Origin: Bryobacter sp. CoA8 C33
GTDB lineage: Bacteria > Acidobacteriota > Terriglobia > Bryobacterales > Bryobacteraceae
Direction of reading: 5' to 3'
DNA: 64,000 nt
Assembly: GCA_019931185.1 (NCBI GenBank)
Contig: JAINDK010000012.1
Location: forward strand, 62,001 to 126,000
This document shows, one piece after another, positions 20,767-29,316 of the stretch; position 1 is the stretch's first letter; each line of letters starts with the position of its first letter. A model generated the notes under the pieces. That model was not told the DNA's origin and did no database searches. It was given only the letters and a program-made list of their open reading frames with translations. The translations under genes and the position numbers were made by a program.

Positions 20767-22476
20767 TTACTGGTACGGAACCGGTTTGATCACCATGCTT
20801 GTCGAAGAAAGTGTGCCGTAGTCGATGCCGGGTGCGGAGAATTCCCGCGTGGGGCTGATGCTGCCGACCCCAAGGGAGCCGCGCGGCGGCAGCGACGAGC
20901 CCGTGGGCGCCGGGGGAGAGGGAGGAATCGCCAGCAGAACCGCCGGTGGCACCGTGAATGTGCCAACGCTGGTGCGCTCGGTACAGACGAAGTATCCGCG
21001 GACTGAGTTGTCGTTGTTGTCGACCGGCGAGAAGCCATAGATTTGCACATAGCCGTTGGGGTCGCCGCCCGTCCAGTTTACGGTGAGCCCGTTGGCGCGA
21101 TTGACGGTGGTGGTGGCTGCCCGGTTGGTCCAGTTGAGATTGGGGGGCAGGGTGTAGGAAGTATTGAAGCCCCGCACATCGGTTCCGCCGGTGCCGTTGT
21201 TAAATGTGTAGTTACCCGCTACAAGATAGCCGTCCGGATCACCGCCGCCGAGGATGGGTCCGAGCAGGTCGCCCGTGGTCAGTGTCTCGTTGTAAGAGCC
21301 TGTCACGCCAGGGGCGCGGCGGAGGGTCCTTGCGCCCTTCGGGCCATTGAGGTTGATGGCCGTGCCGGCATCAAGACCGCGCGGGCGGATGGGGTCGGCC
21401 GGGAACAGGCCAGATGGATTGCCCACGAAAACGTAGCAGGTGCCCATTGAAGAACTGCCCGCCAGCCCCAGTTGAGCTCCGCTGTTGAGCGCGGCTGGCG
21501 TCAGTTCGGAAAAGTCGGCATTGCCACTGTCGATCTTGAGCGCTTGTATTCCGGCGACGGGAACTGAGTTTTCCAATTCGACGCGGGAGAGGCTCATGTT
21601 ACCCAAGCGGACTGAGCCACCGCTGTTGAGCCGGTCGAGCAGGGAACTCGGCAAGGACAGAGGATCGGAGCAGACGCCACCTGCCGCCGCCACGGCGATC
21701 GAAACATAGTTGCTGATGATGTCACCGATCTTGACCGCCACCGGAACCGAGCAGCCTTCGACACCGCCGGGCACGACGAAGTTGATCTGGTCGAGGCCGG
21801 CAAAGGTGGGGGCGCGTCCGGCGTAAGCCACGTTGGCGCGGCGGCTGCCGACATAAAGCTCTACATTGGCCGCATTGATCTGGACCGCGGGGGCGGCGCC
21901 ATTATCCGGCGTGCCGGCAGGCAGTGCGCCAAGGCCGGTGCCATAAAGAATCAGCGTCTGGCCGGGACGGGCCGATTGCAGCGCGGTATTCAACGGATGC
22001 GAAGTGGCCGACTCAAAGTTCGTAATCACGCCCGGCCCGGTGCCGCCCAGATTGAGCGAAAAGGTGCCGAAGGCGCTTGCTACGACGCGAAAGCTCCGTG
22101 CCGCACTCGTTTGGCCACCGAAGGAAACGGTAAGCGTGGCACTTCCGACCGGGGTGTTGGAAGGCAGGATCGCCGCTACCTGGCTCGCGACGGTGTAGAC
22201 CAGCGGGCAATCGAGACTTTGGCCGCCGCTGGTGACGCGGACGCTGGTGCCGGCCAAGGTATTCGGCAAGGGAAAGCCGGCCGCGGCCAGCGTAGCCGGG
22301 CCCATGCGGTCTCCGAAGATGACGAAAATCGAACCTTGCGCAATCGCGCCGCCGGGCAGGCGCGGGCTGAGATAGCTGGCGGCGTTCAGGATGCCGCCTT
22401 CGTCTACAAGCGGCTGGGCTTCCAGCGCGAGGCTGAGGCCCAAGGCCAAGGCCGCGCAGGACAGTACTCTTTGCAT
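20767..22476 (-). CDS. Secreted TIGR03437-type (Solibacter) surface protein, copy A
   Basis: 569 residues from Met at 22476 (five codons after another possible ATG); signal peptide MQRVLSCAALALGLSLALEA. GGILNAASYLSPRLPGGAIAQG opens the beta-rich domain typical of Solibacter extracellular proteins. Around residues 165-275 lies the classical TIGR03437 pattern (RPGQTLILYGTGLG...VAYAGRAPTFAGLDQINFVVP). The C-terminal half is a Gly/Asn-rich beta region with Cys pairs. No sorting signal or membrane anchor is visible. Function unknown; probably cell-surface or secreted. It is a tandem paralogue of the next gene upstream, with the first half nearly identical. Confidence 0.85.
   Translation of the reverse strand: MQRVLSCAALALGLSLALEAQPLVDEGGILNAASYLSPRLPGGAIAQGSIFVIFGDRMGPATLAAAGFPLPNTLAGTSVRVTSGGQSLDCPLVYTVASQVAAILPSNTPVGSATLTVSFGGQTSAARSFRVVASAFGTFSLNLGGTGPGVITNFESATSHPLNTALQSARPGQTLILYGTGLGALPAGTPDNGAAPAVQINAANVELYVGSRRANVAYAGRAPTFAGLDQINFVVPGGVEGCSVPVAVKIGDIISNYVSIAVAAAGGVCSDPLSLPSSLLDRLNSGGSVRLGNMSLSRVELENSVPVAGIQALKIDSGNADFSELTPAALNSGAQLGLAGSSSMGTCYVFVGNPSGLFPADPIRPRGLDAGTAINLNGPKGARTLRRAPGVTGSYNETLTTGDLLGPILGGGDPDGYLVAGNYTFNNGTGGTDVRGFNTSYTLPPNLNWTNRAATTTVNRANGLTVNWTGGDPNGYVQIYGFSPVDNNDNSVRGYFVCTERTSVGTFTVPPAVLLAIPPSPPAPTGSSLPPRGSLGVGSISPTREFSAPGIDYGTLSSTSMVIKPVPYQ
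22061..22161. repeat. Identical 101-bp tract shared with 23822-23922
   Basis: Bases 22061-22161 are identical to 23822-23922 (offset 1761). The identity lies within a longer nearly identical region covering roughly the first half of the two tandem surface protein genes. The second halves of the genes are clearly more diverged. The pattern suggests recent duplication with later gene conversion limited to the 5' halves, or relaxed divergence of the 3' halves. Confidence 0.9.
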
Positions 22477-22539
22477 AGGCTCATGATACAAGCTGGCTCC
22501 TGTCCGTGGACGGCTTGTAAGTGATAGCCAGACTTGACT

Positions 22540-24237
22540 TTACTGATATGTAACGGACTTGACCGCGATGGAGGTCGAGACAATCACGCCGTAATCGAGA
22601 CCCGGAGCGGTGAATTCACGCGGAGCGCTAACGCCGCCCACGCCCAGGGTGCTAAGTGGAAACAGGGCAGCACCGGATGGCGAAGGCGGAAGTGCCAGTA
22701 GAACGGCAGGCGGCACCGTGAAGGTGCCGGCGCTTGCCCGCTCCAGACAGGAGAAGAACCCCCCCACTGCGTCATCCTCGGAGCCGCTTAGGGAGAATCC
22801 ATAGATTTGTGCGAAGCTGCTGGCATCGCCGCCTGTCCAGTTCACGGTTACGCCATTAGCCCGGTTCACATTGGTAATGGCTGCTCTATTGGTCCAGTTT
22901 ACGTTCGGGGGCAGGGTAAAGGAGGCATTGAAGCCGCGAACGTCAGCCCCGCCCGAGCCATTGTTGAATGTGTAATTGCCGGCAACGAGGTAGCCATCGG
23001 GGTCACCACCGCCAGAAGCCCCGGGAATGCCAGTCGAAGCCAGCGTCTCACCATAAGACCCGATCAGATCTTCCTCGCGGCGTAAGGTCTTGGCGCCTTT
23101 CGGTCCATTGACGTTGATGGCCGTGCCGGCATCCAACCCGCGGCCACGGATCGGGTCGATCGGGATGAGATTGTTCTCACTTCCTACAAATACGAAGCAA
23201 GTGCCAATCGCGGAAGTACCGGCGACATTCAACTGCGCCCCTCTGTTGATGGTCGTCAGGTTGATTTCTTCAAAGTCGGCGCTGCCTGTATCGGTCTTGA
23301 GGGATTGCGTGCCTAAGAAAGGAAGCGTGATTTCCGCATCCACCCGCGACAGGCCGATACTGCCGTAGCGGACACTGCCCCCCCGGTTGATATTGTCCAG
23401 CAAAGTGCTGGACAGCCCGAGAGGCTCCGAACAGAGGCCGCCATTGGCGGCGATGGCGATCGTGGAATAGTTGCTGATGATGTTACCGATCTTGATCGCC
23501 ACGGGAACCGAGCAGCCTTCGATGCCGCCGGGCACGACGAAGTTGATCTGGTCGAGGCCGGCAAAGCCAGGGGCGCGTCCGGCATAAGCGACGCTGGCGC
23601 GGCGGCCGCCGACAAAGAGTTCCACACTAGAGGCGTTGATCTGGACGGCGGGGGCAGCGCCATTATCCGGCGTGCCGGCAGGCAGCGCGCCGAGCCCTGT
23701 GCCATACAGAATCAGCGTCTGGCCGGGGCGCGCCGAGCGCACCGCGGTATTCACAGGCTGTGAGGCGGCCGAATCAAAGTTCGTGATCACGCCCGGCCCG
23801 GTGCCGCCCTGATTGAGCGAGAAGGTGCCGAAGGCGCTTGCTACGACGCGAAAGCTCCGTGCCGCACTCGTTTGGCCACCGAAGGAAACGGTAAGCGTGG
23901 CACTTCCGACCGGGGTGTTGGAGGGCAGGATCGCCGCCACTTGGCGGGCGACGGTGTAGACCAGGGGGCAATCGAGACTCTGGCCGCCGCTGGTGACGCG
24001 GACGCTGGTGCCAGCTAGTGTATTCGGCAAGGGGAACCCGGCTGAGGCGAGCGTGGCGGGGCCCATGCGGTCCCCGAAGATGACGAAAATAGAGCCCTGC
24101 GCAATGGCGCCGCCGGGCAGGCGCGGGCTGAGATAGCTGGCGGCGTTCAGGATTCCGCCTTCGCTAACAAGCGGTTGGGCTTCCAGCACCATACTCAGGG
24201 CCGCAGCCAGAATCAAGCAGGATAAAAATTTACTCAT
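22540..24237 (-). CDS. Secreted TIGR03437-type (Solibacter) surface protein, copy B
   Basis: 565 residues from Met at 24237 (another ATG lies five codons upstream at 24252); signal peptide MSKFLSCLILAAALSMVLEA. Architecture is the same as copy A: the opening ILNAASYLSPRLPGG domain, the RPGQTLILYGTGLG...GRAPGFAGLDQINFVVP TIGR03437 core, and a C-terminal half with SFTLPPNVNWTNRAAITNVNRAN and TFTVPPAVLLALPPSP shared with A but less similar overall. Residues up to about 280 are almost identical to A. Function unknown, expected extracellular. The 63 bases between the copies hold no obvious terminator, so both may be co-transcribed. Confidence 0.85.
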   Translation of the reverse strand: MSKFLSCLILAAALSMVLEAQPLVSEGGILNAASYLSPRLPGGAIAQGSIFVIFGDRMGPATLASAGFPLPNTLAGTSVRVTSGGQSLDCPLVYTVARQVAAILPSNTPVGSATLTVSFGGQTSAARSFRVVASAFGTFSLNQGGTGPGVITNFDSAASQPVNTAVRSARPGQTLILYGTGLGALPAGTPDNGAAPAVQINASSVELFVGGRRASVAYAGRAPGFAGLDQINFVVPGGIEGCSVPVAIKIGNIISNYSTIAIAANGGLCSEPLGLSSTLLDNINRGGSVRYGSIGLSRVDAEITLPFLGTQSLKTDTGSADFEEINLTTINRGAQLNVAGTSAIGTCFVFVGSENNLIPIDPIRGRGLDAGTAINVNGPKGAKTLRREEDLIGSYGETLASTGIPGASGGGDPDGYLVAGNYTFNNGSGGADVRGFNASFTLPPNVNWTNRAAITNVNRANGVTVNWTGGDASSFAQIYGFSLSGSEDDAVGGFFSCLERASAGTFTVPPAVLLALPPSPSGAALFPLSTLGVGGVSAPREFTAPGLDYGVIVSTSIAVKSVTYQ

Positions 24238-24336
24238 GCAATAATAATACACACTAAAATTGACCAGAAACTAGACTTGTGAAGCTCGCATGGTTTTGAA
24301 CGGAATCGAAGTTTCTGCGCGCGGGGCCGCGGTCTA

Positions 24337-25704
24337 TCAACTCTCTTTCGGCCCAAGTCCCAGGGCCTTCATCTTGCGATAGAGGTGACTACGCTCGAGG
24401 CCAAGCACTTCCGCCGCTTTCGTGACATTACCGCCGGTCTCGTCGAGCTTCTTGAGAATGTACTCGCGCTCGGCGGCTTCCCGCACATCCTGCAGGCTGC
24501 CAAAGCGGTCCTGTATTCGCTCGGGCGCCAGCTTGCGCGGGGAGTTCAGCGGGATCTGCCGGGCTTCCACCCGGGTCTGCGGATTCATAATTACGATGCG
24601 CTCCATCAGGTTGCGCAACTCGCGCACGTTGCCGGGCCAGGAATACTCCTCGAGCACGTGGTAGGCTTCCGGCGTCAGTTCCTTTTGCTTGCGGCCGTAA
24701 GCAGTGGTGAACTCATGGAGAAATAAGTCCGCCAGCAACCCGATATCTTCCACGCGCTCTCGCAGTGGAGGCACATGAAAGGGGATGACATTGAGGCGAT
24801 AGAACAGGTCTTCGCGGAAGTTACCGCGCTCAATTTCATCCTCGAGATTCTTGTTGGTGGCGGCGATAACCCGCACATCGGAGCGGATACTCTCGTCAGC
24901 GCCAAGGGGCGCAAAGCGGCCTTCATCCAGAAAACGAAGCACCTTGGCCTGAGTCTTCAGACTCATGTCGCCCACTTCGTCGAGAAACAGCGTGCCGCCA
25001 TCGGCGCGTTCGAACTTGCCGATTTTGTCTTCGAGGGCGCCGGTAAAGCTGCCCTTGCGATGGCCAAACAGCTCGCTTTCGATCCAATCCTCGGGGATCG
25101 CGGCGCAGTTCACTTCCACGAAAGGTCCTTGCGCACGCGGGCTGGAGCGGCGAATCGCATGCGCCACCAATTCCTTGCCGCTGCCGCTTTCGCCAAAAAT
25201 CAAAACGCGGCCATTCGTGCGGGCCATCAGATCGAGCTGCTGGCGCAGGGCGCGCATCGGGACGCTATCGCCGATTATGCGGCGCTCCTCGCCGCTGGCG
25301 CCCTTCAGCCGTTCCACCTCGACTTCGAGCTTGCGTTGTTTGAGCGCGTTCTGAATCGTCACCGTGACTTTCTCGATTGTCAAGGGTTTTTCGAGAAAGT
25401 CGAAGGCTCCCAGCTTGGTCGCCTTGACGGCCGTTTCGATGTTGCCATGACCGCTGATCACGACGATGCCGGGCCGCTCACTGAGAGGCAGCTTCTGGAT
25501 CTCGGCGAGCACGGACAGGCCATCCATGCCCGGCAGCCAAACATCGAGCAGCAGCAGGTCATAGCTCCGTTTGTGCAACTCCTCGAGCGCCTCCTCCCCG
25601 CTGCCCACCACATGGACGCTGTAGCCTTCGTCCTCGAGCACGCCGCGCAAGGACTCGCGGATGCCCTGTTCGTCGTCGACGACCAGAATTTGGATGTACT
25701 TCAA
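24337..25704 (-). CDS. NtrC-family sigma-54-dependent response regulator (NtrX-like)
   Basis: 455 residues. The receiver domain (1-120) has the acidic pair DDE near residue 10 and phospho-acceptor Asp54 (LLLDVWLPGMDG). The AAA+ domain (about 145-375) has Walker A GESGSGKE (171-178), Walker B GGTLFLDEVGDMS and the sigma-54 contact loop as GSFTGA (218-223) instead of the usual GAFTGA. A Fis-type helix-turn-helix ends the protein (NVTKAAEVLGLERSHLYRKMKALGL). It should activate sigma-54 promoters after phosphorylation by the kinase whose gene overlaps it by four bases. Its targets are unknown. Confidence 0.92.
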   Translation of the reverse strand: MKYIQILVVDDEQGIRESLRGVLEDEGYSVHVVGSGEEALEELHKRSYDLLLLDVWLPGMDGLSVLAEIQKLPLSERPGIVVISGHGNIETAVKATKLGAFDFLEKPLTIEKVTVTIQNALKQRKLEVEVERLKGASGEERRIIGDSVPMRALRQQLDLMARTNGRVLIFGESGSGKELVAHAIRRSSPRAQGPFVEVNCAAIPEDWIESELFGHRKGSFTGALEDKIGKFERADGGTLFLDEVGDMSLKTQAKVLRFLDEGRFAPLGADESIRSDVRVIAATNKNLEDEIERGNFREDLFYRLNVIPFHVPPLRERVEDIGLLADLFLHEFTTAYGRKQKELTPEAYHVLEEYSWPGNVRELRNLMERIVIMNPQTRVEARQIPLNSPRKLAPERIQDRFGSLQDVREAAEREYILKKLDETGGNVTKAAEVLGLERSHLYRKMKALGLGPKES

Positions 25705-27785
25705 ACCTTAGCCTCCAAGGGCGTATCGCGGCCCGGCTCGGTATTTTCAGGGGTGCTCCAGACCGGGAATTCCACGATGAAGCGCGCCCCGGAGGGCTGA
25801 TTGTCCTCCACGCGAATCTGAGCCTGGTGCTCACCGAGGATGTGGTTGACGATGGCCAGCCCCAGGCCCGTGCCGCGGCCTTTGGTCGAGAAGTAGGGCA
25901 GGAAAAGCTTTTCCCGGTCTTCGGCGGAAACGCCGCTGCCGCTATCGGAGACGACGAGTTCCACGGTTTCGTTGCCCAGATCCTGAGTCGAAACGAAGAG
26001 CCGCCGGACAAGGGAATCCTGCATGGCCTCGGCGGCGTTGTCGACGAGGTTGACGACGACGCGTTTCAATTGTTCGGCGTCGCCATTGATGAGTGGGAGG
26101 CTGGGCTCGAGGGCAACCTTCAGCTCGATTCCTTCCAGCCGGCCGGAGAACACCTGCATGGCGTTGCTGACAACGGCATTGAGCGAGAGAGAACGGAGCT
26201 GCGCGGACGGGAAGCGGGCAAACTGGGAGAACTCGTCGACCAGGGTGCGCACGCTTTCCACCTCGCGGCTGATCATGGCCGAGCATTCCCGCAGTACGCG
26301 GGCATTCTCAGGGGCAATCGCCAACTTGTCCAACTGGCGGGCGATGCGTTCCGCGCTGAGGGCGATCGGCGTCAGCGGATTCTTGATCTCATGGGCGATA
26401 CGGCGCGCCACCTCATGCCAGGCCGCCTGTTTCTGCGCCCGCAACAATTCACTGGTATCCTCGACGACGACGACGAAGGAGGCGGCCGGCTTTTCCTCGA
26501 CCGCCGACACCGTGACGCCCAGATGGTAATGCCGCCCGTCGCGCAGGAAGTCAAATTGCCGCGTGGCGATGCCGGTGCGGCGGGCTCGCTTGAGCAGGTA
26601 GCGCAGCTCGGCGGACTCGTCCTTCGGCAGCAATTCATCAAGACGCGGCGTCAACTGCTGCGCCATCTCAGGGAAGATTTCGCGCATGGCCCGATTCATC
26701 CGCAGGACGCGGCCTTCGGCGCTGATGCTGACCACGCCGGTGGGAATATTTTCGAGAATAGCTTCGGTAAAGCGCCGCCGCCGCTCGAGCTCACGGGCGT
26801 TGGCCTCGAGGCTTTGCGTCATGTTGTTGAAGCCGCGGACGAGCGTCGCCAATTCGTCGGCCGCCCGCGTCTCCACGCGATAAGCCAGATTGCCTCCCCG
26901 TACCTCTTCGGCGCCCTTGAGCAATTCAGCGATCGGCAAGCTGATCTGGCGCGCCAGCGCCAGCACGACCCAGGTGGATAGGAACAGAATGAACAGACAA
27001 ATCAGAGCGAGCAGCAGGAGGTAGAATTGCCAGAGTTCGCGGCGGCTCACCTTCAGCAGGTCGTATTCGGCAATACTGTCGACCAGTTTCTGGTGCTCCT
27101 TTTCCGCGCTGGCTTCGAGGTGGCCGCGCACCCAGATGGTGCCGAGACCGGCGGGAAGCTCCGCGCGCGCCATGGGAAACCGGGTTGAAGTGCGGTCGGT
27201 CGAGCACAGGGGCAGGCGGCTGCCGTCCTTGGTTTCCAGTTGCGCCTCGGCCACATGCTTGGTCTCGCAGAATTGCCTGACCCAGGCTTGCAGCGAGCGG
27301 TCGCCGCGCGCATAGTCGGCTACCTCGGGGCGGCTGGCGAGGAGTTCCGCCTGCGCCCGGGCCTCGCCGGCGGCGCTCCGCTCGAGAGCCATCGCCATAC
27401 CCATCAGCGTGGTATTGGCGTTGACCGCGGGGCGCGAAAACCATTTGTCGAGATTGCGGTTCAATACGTAAACACTGAAGACGGCGAAGAAGAAGACTGG
27501 CAAAATCGTGATGCCGAGCGCGGCAGCGAGCAACTTGGTCCTGAGCCGGGAGCCCTCGCGGTTGTGCGCGCGCTCGAAGTAGATCTTGACGAAGCTGCGG
27601 AAGAGTAGAAACCCGATCAGAACCGTCAGCAAGAATACGAGCGTCGAGACGGCCCAGAAGACCGTTACCTGCTGTGGGCTGGCGGGCGTGAAATCGCCAA
27701 AGCTGAAGCTGCCCTGCCAAACCAGCAGGCCCACCAGTAAGGTGAGCAGCACGATACCAGCGGCAATCAGGAGTCGGCGGGGCAT
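25701..27785 (-). CDS. NtrY-like membrane sensor histidine kinase
   Basis: 694 residues. Two N-terminal helices (about 7-25 and 42-64) and a third near 95-115 precede an extracytoplasmic sensor region (about 120-240). A further helix (245-268), a HAMP segment, and a PAS domain (about 345-445) follow. The H-box is HEVARRIAHEIKNPLTPIALSAERI, and the kinase domain shows the N-box VVNLVDNAAEAM, SDSGSG and GRGTGLGLAIV. This order matches NtrY, the partner of NtrX. It starts 10 bases after the cupin stop and overlaps the regulator gene. Co-transcription with the acyl-carrier and SGNH genes upstream is likely from spacing. The signal is unknown. Confidence 0.92.
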   Translation of the reverse strand: MPRRLLIAAGIVLLTLLVGLLVWQGSFSFGDFTPASPQQVTVFWAVSTLVFLLTVLIGFLLFRSFVKIYFERAHNREGSRLRTKLLAAALGITILPVFFFAVFSVYVLNRNLDKWFSRPAVNANTTLMGMAMALERSAAGEARAQAELLASRPEVADYARGDRSLQAWVRQFCETKHVAEAQLETKDGSRLPLCSTDRTSTRFPMARAELPAGLGTIWVRGHLEASAEKEHQKLVDSIAEYDLLKVSRRELWQFYLLLLALICLFILFLSTWVVLALARQISLPIAELLKGAEEVRGGNLAYRVETRAADELATLVRGFNNMTQSLEANARELERRRRFTEAILENIPTGVVSISAEGRVLRMNRAMREIFPEMAQQLTPRLDELLPKDESAELRYLLKRARRTGIATRQFDFLRDGRHYHLGVTVSAVEEKPAASFVVVVEDTSELLRAQKQAAWHEVARRIAHEIKNPLTPIALSAERIARQLDKLAIAPENARVLRECSAMISREVESVRTLVDEFSQFARFPSAQLRSLSLNAVVSNAMQVFSGRLEGIELKVALEPSLPLINGDAEQLKRVVVNLVDNAAEAMQDSLVRRLFVSTQDLGNETVELVVSDSGSGVSAEDREKLFLPYFSTKGRGTGLGLAIVNHILGEHQAQIRVEDNQPSGARFIVEFPVWSTPENTEPGRDTPLEAKV

Positions 27786-27795
27786 TATTTACACT

Positions 27796-28161
27796 CTAGC
27801 GGTCGCGGTGTACGGTGTCGATGCTGAAGGCCGGCAGGCAGACGGCGATATAGTCGCAGCCTTCCGGGCCGGGTGTCGAATAGCGGATCCACTCTCCGGC
27901 TTCAGTGAGGATCGCCTCGCCCGCGGCGACGTCGCGCACGCCGCCTTGGTACTCGACCCGCATCATGCCGCGAAGCACTAGGGTCCACTCGTCGAATTCC
28001 GGCCGCTGGCCGGGCTCGCTCCATCCCGGGGGGCTGTGCATGTGGGCGATGCTGAGGCGCGGGTCGCCGGTGTTCACCCGGCCGGCGAACTCGTCAATGC
28101 GTTTTCCTCCAGGCACGGGAATCGTCGTGGGTGAGGCAATCCATTTGGGCATATTCAGCAT
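27796..28161 (-). CDS. Small cupin-domain protein
   Basis: 121 residues; the start overlaps the KASIII stop by seven bases (an alternative Met lies three codons on). A single cupin barrel: AHMHSPPGWSEPGQRPEFDEWTLVLRG contains the first motif and RDVAAGEAILTEAGEWIRYSTP resembles the second, though the metal-binding His set is incomplete (the H in HMHS, E in DEW, no clear second-motif His). No signal peptide. Catalytic activity cannot be assigned; small cupins act as isomerases, dioxygenases or ligand sensors. Its place between the KASIII-like gene and the kinase suggests a role in the same pathway. Confidence 0.75.
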   Translation of the reverse strand: MLNMPKWIASPTTIPVPGGKRIDEFAGRVNTGDPRLSIAHMHSPPGWSEPGQRPEFDEWTLVLRGMMRVEYQGGVRDVAAGEAILTEAGEWIRYSTPGPEGCDYIAVCLPAFSIDTVHRDR

Positions 28162-29078
28162 TCTCCCTCAAGCAGCAGGGCGCCCCACTGAAAACCGGCG
28201 CCGAAGGCAGCCATAACGATTGGTCCCCGCCAGGGGCCGGGCCACTCGGCGGCGGCGATCAGCAGCGATGCCGCGCTCGTGTTGCCATAAAGGCTGATGT
28301 TGCTGAAAAAGCTTTCGGGGGCGATGCCTAGGCTTTGGGCGATCTTGGCAATCAGATTGGCATTGGCCTGATGCATGAGATAGACGGCGATGTCCGTGGC
28401 GGGCCGCCGCTGCCGCTCAAGCAGGGTTGTGATCGCGGCGGGCACTTTGCGTGCCGCATGCAGAATCACCGATCTGCCATTCATCCGTATCGGCCCCTGA
28501 AGTTCGAGTTTCAACTCGCCGGCGCCTGTGCCGTCGGTACCCAGTTCCCAGTCGAGGATTCGGGCCAGTCCGCCGCGCGGATCGACCACGCAGGCGCCTG
28601 CCCCATCGCCGAAAAGCATGGCAGTGCCGGGCTCGAGTGGCTCGGCGAGCAGGAGCGGGCTTATCTTCTCGGCGCCGATCACGAGTACCGGCCCACGCGA
28701 GGGCGCCCAGAGCGCGGCCTGAACGAGCGCGAAGAGGGTTCCCGCACTGGGCATGGGCAGGTCGAGGGCTAAGGCTTGTGGAGCGGCGAGCAATTGCTGA
28801 ACCTCGACGGCCGGGCCGGGAAATCGGCGTTCCGCGCTGCCGGAAGCGACCAGGATCAGGCCCAATTCATTCGCCTCGACTCCGCTTGTGAGTAGAGCTT
28901 CCCGGCCCGCCGCCGCCGCCATGCTCGCCACGGACTCCCCCGCCGCCGCGAAGCGCCGCGTCGCGATGCCCGACATTTGCGTGATCCAAGCTTCCTCGAC
29001 CGACAGCAACCGCGCCATCTCTGTGTTCGTCACGATGCGTTCCGGCAGGTGCTTACCGAAGCCGCGTATCCACGGCAT
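28155..29078 (-). CDS. 3-oxoacyl-ACP synthase III homologue with Ser at the nucleophile position
   Basis: 307 residues, typical KASIII length. The nucleophile position, Cys in FabH (the AACSG/AACAG motif), aligns with Ser111 in LDLPMPSAGTLFAL. The other active-site residues are kept: His236 in LMHQANANLI and Asn266 in LYGNTSAAS. FAAAGESVASMAAAAGREAL and FGDGAGACVV are further family marks. FabH-like proteins with Ser here (for example DpsC of daunorubicin synthesis) are known as acyltransferases or starter-unit selectors, so this one more likely transfers or selects an acyl group than performs standard condensation. It follows the ACP gene by four bases. Confidence 0.8.
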   Translation of the reverse strand: MPWIRGFGKHLPERIVTNTEMARLLSVEEAWITQMSGIATRRFAAAGESVASMAAAAGREALLTSGVEANELGLILVASGSAERRFPGPAVEVQQLLAAPQALALDLPMPSAGTLFALVQAALWAPSRGPVLVIGAEKISPLLLAEPLEPGTAMLFGDGAGACVVDPRGGLARILDWELGTDGTGAGELKLELQGPIRMNGRSVILHAARKVPAAITTLLERQRRPATDIAVYLMHQANANLIAKIAQSLGIAPESFFSNISLYGNTSAASLLIAAAEWPGPWRGPIVMAAFGAGFQWGALLLEGEC

Positions 29079-29082
29079 CGGC

Positions 29083-29316
29083 TCAGATTCTCGCTTCCAC
29101 GTACTCCGCGATCTTGTCGATGGTTTCGAATTTACGCGGATTCAGATCGCCATCCGGAATCCGTATGCCGAACTCCTGCTCGAGTTTGCTTACCAGGTCG
29201 GTCAGGGCAAAGCTGTCAAGCAGGCCGCTTTCAAAAAGACTCTCGTCAGCGCCGATATCCACCGGTTTGCCGGCGATGGCCGCGATCAAGTCACTGATCT
29301 TGTTTTGCTGCATCAT
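29083..29316 (-). CDS. Acyl carrier protein (DltC/ACP-like)
   Basis: 77 residues. The helix-loop-helix with FESGLLDSFALTDLVSKLEQEFGI carries the Ser of the DSxxL phosphopantetheine attachment site (about residue 35). IRIPDGDLNPRKFETIDKIAEYV is the standard closing part, close in feel to D-alanine carrier proteins and specialised ACPs rather than to the housekeeping AcpP. It should carry an acyl group for the adjacent KASIII-like protein. The first 26 bases overlap the SGNH gene, showing tight coupling. Start may be either of the first two Met codons. Confidence 0.88.
   Translation of the reverse strand: MMQQNKISDLIAAIAGKPVDIGADESLFESGLLDSFALTDLVSKLEQEFGIRIPDGDLNPRKFETIDKIAEYVEARI

Noticed and set aside
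24240-24336. AT-rich intergenic stretch as dif or promoter candidate
   Set aside because: The best dif alignment gave only about 12 of 28 matches. Possible -10-like TATTAT near 24250 has no matching -35.
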